From contig DKYZ01000116.1 of the NCBI GenBank assembly GCA_002493515.1, forward strand, positions 1 through 19,214: a DNA stretch of 19,214 bases, written 5' to 3'. Source of the stretch: Porphyromonadaceae bacterium UBA7087 (GTDB lineage Bacteria; Bacteroidota; Bacteroidia; Bacteroidales; Muribaculaceae). Below, piece by piece: positions 14,752 to 19,214 of the stretch (positions within the stretch are counted from its first letter, which is position 1; each line of letters starts with the position of its first letter). The translations under genes and the position numbers were made by a program. Under the pieces are notes generated by a model. That model ran no database searches, had not been told where the DNA came from, and saw nothing but the letters and a program-made list of their open reading frames with translations.

Positions 14752-14781
14752 GCGTATATGTTATTAGCGTATATGTTATTA
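14752..14781. repeat. 15-bp perfect tandem duplication upstream of sdaA
   Basis: GCGTATATGTTATTA occurs twice in direct succession (14752-14766 and 14767-14781), three bases before the sdaA start codon on the minus strand. It doubles the AT-rich bases in front of the start, where Bacteroidetes ribosomes bind, so copy number could change translation. Confidence 0.85.
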
Positions 14782-14818
14782 ATGTTCGCGCGCGGGCGCG
14801 TGAAAATGCTTCATTCTG

Positions 14819-14826
14819 CAAAGTTA
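14819..14826 (-). promoter_or_regulatory. sdaA -7 box (TAACTTTG on the minus strand)
   Basis: CAAAGTTA on the plus strand reads TAACTTTG on the minus strand, a full match to the -7 consensus. It lies about 70 bases before the sdaA start and predicts a 5' untranslated region of roughly 65 bases. A -33 TTTG at the ideal distance is not seen. That position is covered by the palindrome at 14833-14852. Confidence 0.65.
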
Positions 14827-14832
14827 ATAAAA

Positions 14833-14852
14833 AATCATCAAAAATGATGATT
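14833..14852. promoter_or_regulatory. 20-bp palindrome between divergent promoters, possible operator
   Basis: AATCATCA (14833-14840) and TGATGATT (14845-14852) are perfect reverse complements around AAAA. The site lies between two opposed -7 boxes (14819-14826 and 14874-14881) and overlaps the expected -33 positions of both. A dimeric regulator bound here could control sdaA and the receptor gene together. No regulator gene is adjacent. Confidence 0.5.
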
Positions 14853-14873
14853 GTCGTTTTGCCGACTTGGTTA

Positions 14874-14881
14874 TAACTTTG
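14874..14881 (+). promoter_or_regulatory. receptor gene -7 box (TAACTTTG)
   Basis: TAACTTTG matches the -7 consensus exactly. ATTG (14850-14853) sits 20 bases upstream as an imperfect -33 element. Transcription would begin at about 14886-14890, right at the start codon (14890), which predicts a very short or absent leader. Confidence 0.65.
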
Positions 14882-14889
14882 CACCCGCG

Positions 14890-17127
14890 ATGAGACTATT
14901 GAACCCAATAATTGCTTTTCTGACGATAATGCCGGCAGCATATGCCGCCGGGCCTGCGGCGACCCCTTCCGACTCGCTGCCCTCCGTGACGCTCGAGGAG
15001 CTCAGCGTCACGGCCGTAAAGCAGCGCTCGATTCTCCGCGAGCAGCCCGTGGCCGCCACCCTTCTCACCGGCGCGCAGCTTGATGAGCTCAACGTGGTAA
15101 CGATAAAAGGGATTTCCGATGTGGTCCCGAATTTCTATATTCCCGATTATGGCTCGAGGATAACCTCCACTATCTACGTGCGAGGGCTGGGAGCGAGAAT
15201 GGACCAGCCCGCTGTCGGACTCAGTGTCGACAACGTCCCTTTCCTCAACAAGGACTGCTACGATTTCGACATAGCCGACATTGTCTCGGTCGACATGCTC
15301 CGGGGCCCGCAGTCTACTCTCTACGGGCGTAACACGATGGGGGGCCAGATCAACGTCACCACGCTCTCGCCGATGAGATACCAGGGCTGGCGTCTGAACA
15401 CGGAGATCGGCACTGGAGGAAATTTCAAGCTCTCTACCGGGTGGTATCATAAATTCCATCCTGATTTCGCTTTCGCGGCCGTGGGATCGTTCACGGCTTC
15501 AAGAGGTTTCTTCACCAATGAATACAACGGCAGGAAAATCGACAGGGAGCGACTCGTGAATCTGAGACTCAAGCAGGACTGGCGCGTCACACGCTCCACT
15601 TATCTGCAGAACGCCCTGTCGGCCAATTTTCTCCGCCAGGGAGGGTATCCATATGAGTTCAAGGAGACCGGCCAGATAAGCTACAACGACACATGCTTCT
15701 ACCACCGCCTGATGCTCAACGACGGCCTTACAGTGCGCCACAACGGGGAGAAGGTGTATCTCACCTCCATAACTTCCTGGCAATATATCGACGACAACAT
15801 GACGCTCGACCAGGACTTCCTTCCGGAGCCTTATTTCACCCTCACCCAGAAGAAGAGGGAGCATGCCTTTACGGAGGATTTTGTGGTGAAGGGCCGGGAG
15901 GCGGTCGGTCCCTGGACGTGGCTCGCCGGGGCGTTCGCCTTCTACAAGCATCTCGACATGCATGCCCCCGTGACATTCCTCGATTCCGGAATCAGGGAGC
16001 TCATAGAGAATCACGTGAACCAGGCCAACCCCCTTTATCCGATCAGATGGAACTCGCGCGACTTCAAGCTCAACAGCGACTTCACGATTCCCACATGGGG
16101 CTTGGCTGTATATCATGAGTCGAAGCTCGATTTCGACAGATGGCGTTTCTCGGCCGGGCTGCGTCTCGATTACGAGAGAGCCTCGATGAATTATCACAGC
16201 CATTGCGACACCGGCTACACCATCTATCACGACTACGGCTCCGGGGAGGAGACCTATGCCAACGTGCCGATAAAGATTGACGACAGGGGTGACCTGAAGC
16301 GCGACTTCCTGACGCTTCTTCCGAAATTCACCGCAATGTATGAGCTTGACAACGGCTCGAACATTTACGTCAATATCGCGAAGGGCTATAAGGCGGGGGG
16401 CTACAACACACAGATGTTCAGCGATGTGCTCCAGCAGCGGCTAATGACGATGATGGGGGTAGGGTCGCGCTACGAGGTGGAGGATATCGTGGCATATAAG
16501 CCGGAGTCGAGCTGGAACTATGAGGCAGGGGCGCATTTCAATTTCGCAGGCGGCAAACTGATGCTCGACCTGGCGGCATTCTATATCGACTGCCGCAACC
16601 AGCAGCTCACCATGTTTCCTGACGGAACCACCACCGGGCGCATCATGACCAACGCCGGCAAGACCCGCAGCCTCGGGGCCGAGGTGACGATGCTGGTCAA
16701 GCCATTCAACCGTATGACTATCAACGCCTCCTATGGCTATACCAACGCCAAGTTCCGCGATTTCTTCAACGGCAAGGAGCAGTTCAAGGGCAACTGGCTT
16801 CCATACGTGCCGAAAAACACCGTCTTCCTGCAGGGTCTGTATTCTTTTCCTGGAGACACTCCCTGGCTGAAGCTGATAACCTTCGACGTGAATCTGCGCG
16901 CTACGGGCGACATCTGCTGGAACGAGCAGAACACGGAGCGGCAGGACATGTATCTGCTTCTCGGAGCGGCGGCGACGTTCACATGCTCACGTTGCGAGTT
17001 CCAGCTATGGGGACGCAATTTGACTGCCACCCAATATAAGACTTTCTACTTCCTTAGCATGGGAAACGCCTTTTTCCAGAGAGGTGTCCCGAGGCAGATC
17101 GGGTTGACATTCCGCATGAATTTCTGA
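14890..17127 (+). CDS. TonB-dependent outer-membrane receptor
   Basis: The ATG at 14890 gives 745 residues with a signal peptide ending AYA (about residue 19). The frame is open to 14851, but that start would place the -7 promoter box inside the gene and spoil the signal peptide. A possible TonB box is ELSVTAVK (37-44). The plug domain spans about 45-160, with IYVRGLGARMDQ and the conserved RGPQSTLYGRNTMGG (138-152). The rest is a 22-strand-type barrel with a C-terminal Phe. It lacks the N-terminal carboxypeptidase-like domain of SusC proteins, and no SusD partner follows, so it looks more like a siderophore, cobalamin or small-ligand transporter. A lipoprotein gene follows after 86 bases. 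The substrate cannot be read from the sequence. Confidence 0.93.
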   Translation: MRLLNPIIAFLTIMPAAYAAGPAATPSDSLPSVTLEELSVTAVKQRSILREQPVAATLLTGAQLDELNVVTIKGISDVVPNFYIPDYGSRITSTIYVRGLGARMDQPAVGLSVDNVPFLNKDCYDFDIADIVSVDMLRGPQSTLYGRNTMGGQINVTTLSPMRYQGWRLNTEIGTGGNFKLSTGWYHKFHPDFAFAAVGSFTASRGFFTNEYNGRKIDRERLVNLRLKQDWRVTRSTYLQNALSANFLRQGGYPYEFKETGQISYNDTCFYHRLMLNDGLTVRHNGEKVYLTSITSWQYIDDNMTLDQDFLPEPYFTLTQKKREHAFTEDFVVKGREAVGPWTWLAGAFAFYKHLDMHAPVTFLDSGIRELIENHVNQANPLYPIRWNSRDFKLNSDFTIPTWGLAVYHESKLDFDRWRFSAGLRLDYERASMNYHSHCDTGYTIYHDYGSGEETYANVPIKIDDRGDLKRDFLTLLPKFTAMYELDNGSNIYVNIAKGYKAGGYNTQMFSDVLQQRLMTMMGVGSRYEVEDIVAYKPESSWNYEAGAHFNFAGGKLMLDLAAFYIDCRNQQLTMFPDGTTTGRIMTNAGKTRSLGAEVTMLVKPFNRMTINASYGYTNAKFRDFFNGKEQFKGNWLPYVPKNTVFLQGLYSFPGDTPWLKLITFDVNLRATGDICWNEQNTERQDMYLLLGAAATFTCSRCEFQLWGRNLTATQYKTFYFLSMGNAFFQRGVPRQIGLTFRMNF

Positions 17128-17158
17128 GAGGAGGAGAGGTCATGAATAACTGAAATCA

Positions 17159-17166
17159 TAATTTTG
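17159..17166 (+). promoter_or_regulatory. possible -7 box (TAATTTTG) before the lipoprotein gene
   Basis: TAATTTTG fits TAnnTTTG, 47 bases before the start at 17214, but no TTTG stands at the -33 distance. It may provide extra expression of the lipoprotein in addition to read-through from the receptor gene. Confidence 0.45.
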
Positions 17167-17213
17167 CGAGTTTCATAGCGTTAAACAGAAAATCAACTAA
17201 AAATATTGACAAA

Positions 17214-18155
17214 ATGAAAAAAAGGTTTTTTATAGCGGCTCTTGCCGCTCCGGTGATTATGTCATCGTGTCTCGGAGATCCGGCGGACTCCACATCCAAG
17301 GCGACTCTTCCTATATATAATCACGTCACGCGGACAGGGGCCGACGGGGAGACAAAAGTGGAGAAAGGGGAATATACGTTTAACCAGAACATCACGAAGG
17401 CCACGATAGATATGACGGCAAGCTTACTCCGGCTGGGAGAACAGACAGGCAGCTTCATAACCCCTACGCAGAGCTACAGCGCAGGAAAGGGTTATGAGTT
17501 GATTTTCAAGTGTCAGGAAGCCGGGAATTTCAATAATGACGCATCGATGCCTGTGACGGGACTTGACTGCGCGATATACAATCTCTACAATACAGTGCCT
17601 GAGACCGTGTCGTCCACGTTCCCGAAAGACGTGGCGGTGCCGCAGCAGTATATGTCGCTTCCGATCATGAGATACAGTGTGGGGCAGGACTACAAGGTCA
17701 GGACCTTCTTTCAGTATCCGCTCTATACGGGAACGACCGTCACGACCGATGACGTCAACGTGAGATACGAGAGCAAGAAGATGGGATATTACATCTCGAT
17801 GGATATACCCAAGAGGAAGGCTACTGTGGTGATATTGAACGCAAAGTTCTCAGACAAGATGGGAAAAGAGCTTACGGCGCTGTTCCTGCGGAATCTGGAT
17901 ATCAAGTTCACCCCGTCGGGCTATGAGGTGTCTGGCGCTGGAATCACGCCGTCGATAATGATGGGTACGAAAGAGACGCCTGTGCCGACGTTTGAGATCT
18001 CCAGCTTCCAGCTGACGACTGTGTCGGAGGATATGACCACTGCCACTGCCGTATATGATGTTGTGAACAGAATGGGGGAGACAGAGAAGCGTTACAAAGG
18101 GCAGTTCTCTGGAAAATATACCTACGTGGCCGAAAACACCGGAAAGCCGAACTGA
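17214..18155 (+). CDS. lipoprotein of unknown function, likely receptor partner
   Basis: The 313-residue protein has a lipoprotein signal ending MSSC with Cys19 followed by LGD. The mature sequence is beta-rich with many Thr and Tyr and no enzyme motif. I do not recognise a family. It contains repeated strand-like segments such as KGEYTFNQNITKATIDMTASLL, written here as residues 51-72, and a C-terminal TATAVYDVVNRMGETEKRYKG-type edge. It lies 86 bases behind the TonB-dependent receptor on the same strand and ends at a strong terminator. A surface lipoprotein that captures ligand for the receptor is the natural guess, by analogy with SusD-like pairs, but it has no SusD similarity that I can see. 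Confidence 0.78.
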   Translation: MKKRFFIAALAAPVIMSSCLGDPADSTSKATLPIYNHVTRTGADGETKVEKGEYTFNQNITKATIDMTASLLRLGEQTGSFITPTQSYSAGKGYELIFKCQEAGNFNNDASMPVTGLDCAIYNLYNTVPETVSSTFPKDVAVPQQYMSLPIMRYSVGQDYKVRTFFQYPLYTGTTVTTDDVNVRYESKKMGYYISMDIPKRKATVVILNAKFSDKMGKELTALFLRNLDIKFTPSGYEVSGAGITPSIMMGTKETPVPTFEISSFQLTTVSEDMTTATAVYDVVNRMGETEKRYKGQFSGKYTYVAENTGKPN

Positions 18156-18240
18156 AAAGAAACGGCATTGACAGAGAAATGTGTGGCATAGGCGGCTGCA
18201 GGGCGGCGAAGTGGCATCATTTCTTGAAAAAATCAGGCAA

Positions 18241-18280
18241 AAGGAGCGGAAATCTACGGATCCGCTCCTTGTTTTGTTTT
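18241..18280 (+). terminator. rho-independent terminator after the lipoprotein gene
   Basis: AAGGAGCGGA (18241-18250) pairs perfectly with TCCGCTCCTT (18261-18270) around a 10-base loop, followed by GTTTTGTTTT. It closes the receptor-lipoprotein unit before the nuo promoter. Confidence 0.9.
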
Positions 18281-18345
18281 GCAAGATATTAGGAATTAGG
18301 GGCTTGTGGCGCGTGTAAAAGAGTAATGCATTGATAATAAATTTA

Positions 18346-18377
18346 TTTGTAGCTTTAAGATATTTTAAGTATCTTTG
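18346..18377 (+). promoter_or_regulatory. nuo operon promoter
   Basis: TTTG (18346-18349), a 20-base spacer and TATCTTTG (18370-18377) match the Bacteroidetes consensus fully. Transcription should begin near 18384, leaving a leader of about 68 bases before nuoA. The leader holds a 5-codon frame (ATG at 18399, MSMSS). Confidence 0.82.
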
Positions 18378-18451
18378 CAGACATAAAACGGGGCAGCGAT
18401 GTCCATGAGTAGCTAACCGGAAATCTAAATTATTAATATATAAGCGATTAT

Positions 18452-18823
18452 ATGAATCTTTTGTTGGAGATAAGCAACAACACTCTTGCGGTGACGGCCG
18501 TCCTGACGGGCGTCGGACTGGTGTTTGCTGCGTTGCTGATAGCCAAGCTGATCTCGCCGAAGTCGTTTTCAGTGAAGAAAGGGGAACCCTATGAGTGCGG
18601 AATCCCCACGCGTGGAGACTCGATGATACAGTTCCGCGCCGGTTATTACATTTTCGCGATTCTCTTCCTTATTTTCGATGTCGAGACCGTATTCCTCTAT
18701 CCCTGGGCGGTGAGAATGAAGCTTCTCGGCCCCTCCGGCCTCCTTTGCATCGGAATTTTCATGTTTGTATTGGTAATGGGCCTGGCTTACGCCTGGCGGA
18801 AAGGAGCGTTGAGATGGAAGTGA
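18452..18823 (+). CDS. nuoA: NADH-quinone oxidoreductase subunit A
   Basis: The 123-residue protein has three transmembrane helices (about 10-34, 62-85 and 92-115). Family hallmarks are GEPYECG (44-50) in the first loop and RAGYYIFAILFLIFDVETV (62-80) with acidic Asp76 and Glu78 in the second helix. NuoA is a membrane subunit near the quinone site of respiratory complex I. It is the first gene of the operon behind a consensus promoter. Its last bases overlap the start of nuoB by 10 nt, which suggests translational coupling. Confidence 0.96.
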   Translation: MNLLLEISNNTLAVTAVLTGVGLVFAALLIAKLISPKSFSVKKGEPYECGIPTRGDSMIQFRAGYYIFAILFLIFDVETVFLYPWAVRMKLLGPSGLLCIGIFMFVLVMGLAYAWRKGALRWK

Positions 18824-19214
18824 ACATCAAGAGCATGAAGCATGAGGACTTCAAGGACAACGAATATATCGACAAGCTCGTGGAGGAGCTCAACGCCAGC
18901 GGCACAAACGTCGTGGTGGGCAAGCTCGACCAGCTGATCAACTGGGGTATCTCCAACTCGCTCTGGCCGCTCTGCTTCGGCACGAGCTGCTGCGCAATCG
19001 AGTTCATGAGCCTCGGCGCCGCGCGCTACGACATGGCGCGCTTCGGTTTCGAGGTGGCCAGAAACTCGCCGCGCCAGGCCGACTATATAATGGTGCAGGG
19101 CACGATTGTCTACCGCATGGTGCCGGCGCTTCTCCGTCTCTATGAGCAGCTCGCGGAGCCCAAGTATGTGATCGCCTGCGGCGGATGCGCCGTGTCGGGC
19201 GGTCCGTTCAAGAA
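18814..19214 (+). CDS. nuoB: NADH-quinone oxidoreductase subunit B (truncated by the window end)
   Basis: From the ATG at 18814, 133 codons are visible before the window ends, with no stop. The N2 iron-sulfur cluster motif FGTSCCAIEFM has Cys59 and Cys60, and a third ligand is in CGGCAVSGGPF (probably Cys125). The fourth cysteine should lie just outside. WPLCFG and the stretch YIMVQGTIVYRMVPALLRLY are typical of this peripheral-arm subunit, which passes electrons to quinone. The start overlaps the nuoA stop in another frame, as is common in nuo operons. The gene is intact as far as it can be seen. Confidence 0.95.
   Translation, partial: MEVNIKSMKHEDFKDNEYIDKLVEELNASGTNVVVGKLDQLINWGISNSLWPLCFGTSCCAIEFMSLGAARYDMARFGFEVARNSPRQADYIMVQGTIVYRMVPALLRLYEQLAEPKYVIACGGCAVSGGPFK

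Noticed and set aside
14851..14889. Upstream start for the TonB-dependent receptor
   Set aside because: It would put the -7 promoter box inside the coding region and add polar residues before the signal peptide.
15499..16230. 243-codon open frame on the minus strand inside the receptor gene
   Set aside because: It is a GC-driven shadow of the receptor reading frame and has no signal or domain.

Overview
The window looks like the chromosome of a gut Bacteroidales bacterium, probably of the Muribaculaceae. The family placement is inference. Supporting evidence: TAnnTTTG -7 boxes, several with TTTG about 20 bp upstream, no Shine-Dalgarno signals, many lipoproteins and TonB-type outer-membrane proteins, a Bacteroidetes-style alpha-2-macroglobulin, and a nuoA-nuoB pair overlapping by a few bases. 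Most of the window is moderately GC-rich. Bases 1-1282 and about 6730-7860 are clearly more AT-rich.

Layout. 59-1282 (+): a small lipoprotein and an outer-membrane beta-barrel protein, in an AT-rich segment that ends in a 23-bp perfect inverted repeat (1282-1337). 1356-2042 (-): a second, unrelated barrel protein, convergent with the first. 2252-2821 (+): an ECF sigma factor. 2822-3364: 543 bp without a recognisable protein gene, holding two copies of a ~100-bp unit (hairpin plus a 51-bp identical stretch) around a GC-rich predicted three-way-junction fold. 3365-10114 (+): a tight operon of a single-pass anti-sigma-like protein, a Spy/CpxP-like periplasmic protein and a very large alpha-2-macroglobulin. 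10301-12256 (+): a secreted protein with an Omp28/thioredoxin-like CxxC domain and a sorting-type C-terminus, followed by a terminator. 12356-13270 (-): ribonuclease Z. 13407-13526 (+): a promoter and a terminator with no gene between them, a candidate small RNA. 13531-14748 (-): L-serine dehydratase. 14890-17127 (+): a TonB-dependent receptor, divergent from the dehydratase, followed by a lipoprotein (17214-18155) and a terminator. 18452 to the end (+): start of the respiratory complex I (nuo) operon, nuoA and a truncated nuoB.

How the parts may work together. The sigma factor, anti-sigma-like protein, Spy-like chaperone and macroglobulin read as an envelope-stress and protease-defence module, although the repeat-bearing gap separates the sigma gene from the other three. 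The receptor and the lipoprotein behind it are a plausible uptake pair with unknown ligand. RNase Z, serine dehydratase and complex I are housekeeping functions.

The observations most worth checking are: the promoter-terminator unit at 13407-13526; a 20-bp palindrome lying over the -33 positions of both divergent promoters at 14833-14852; the repeat and three-way-junction intergenic region; and the AT-rich mosaic block inside the macroglobulin gene. I found no CRISPR array, transposase, rRNA or tRNA gene.
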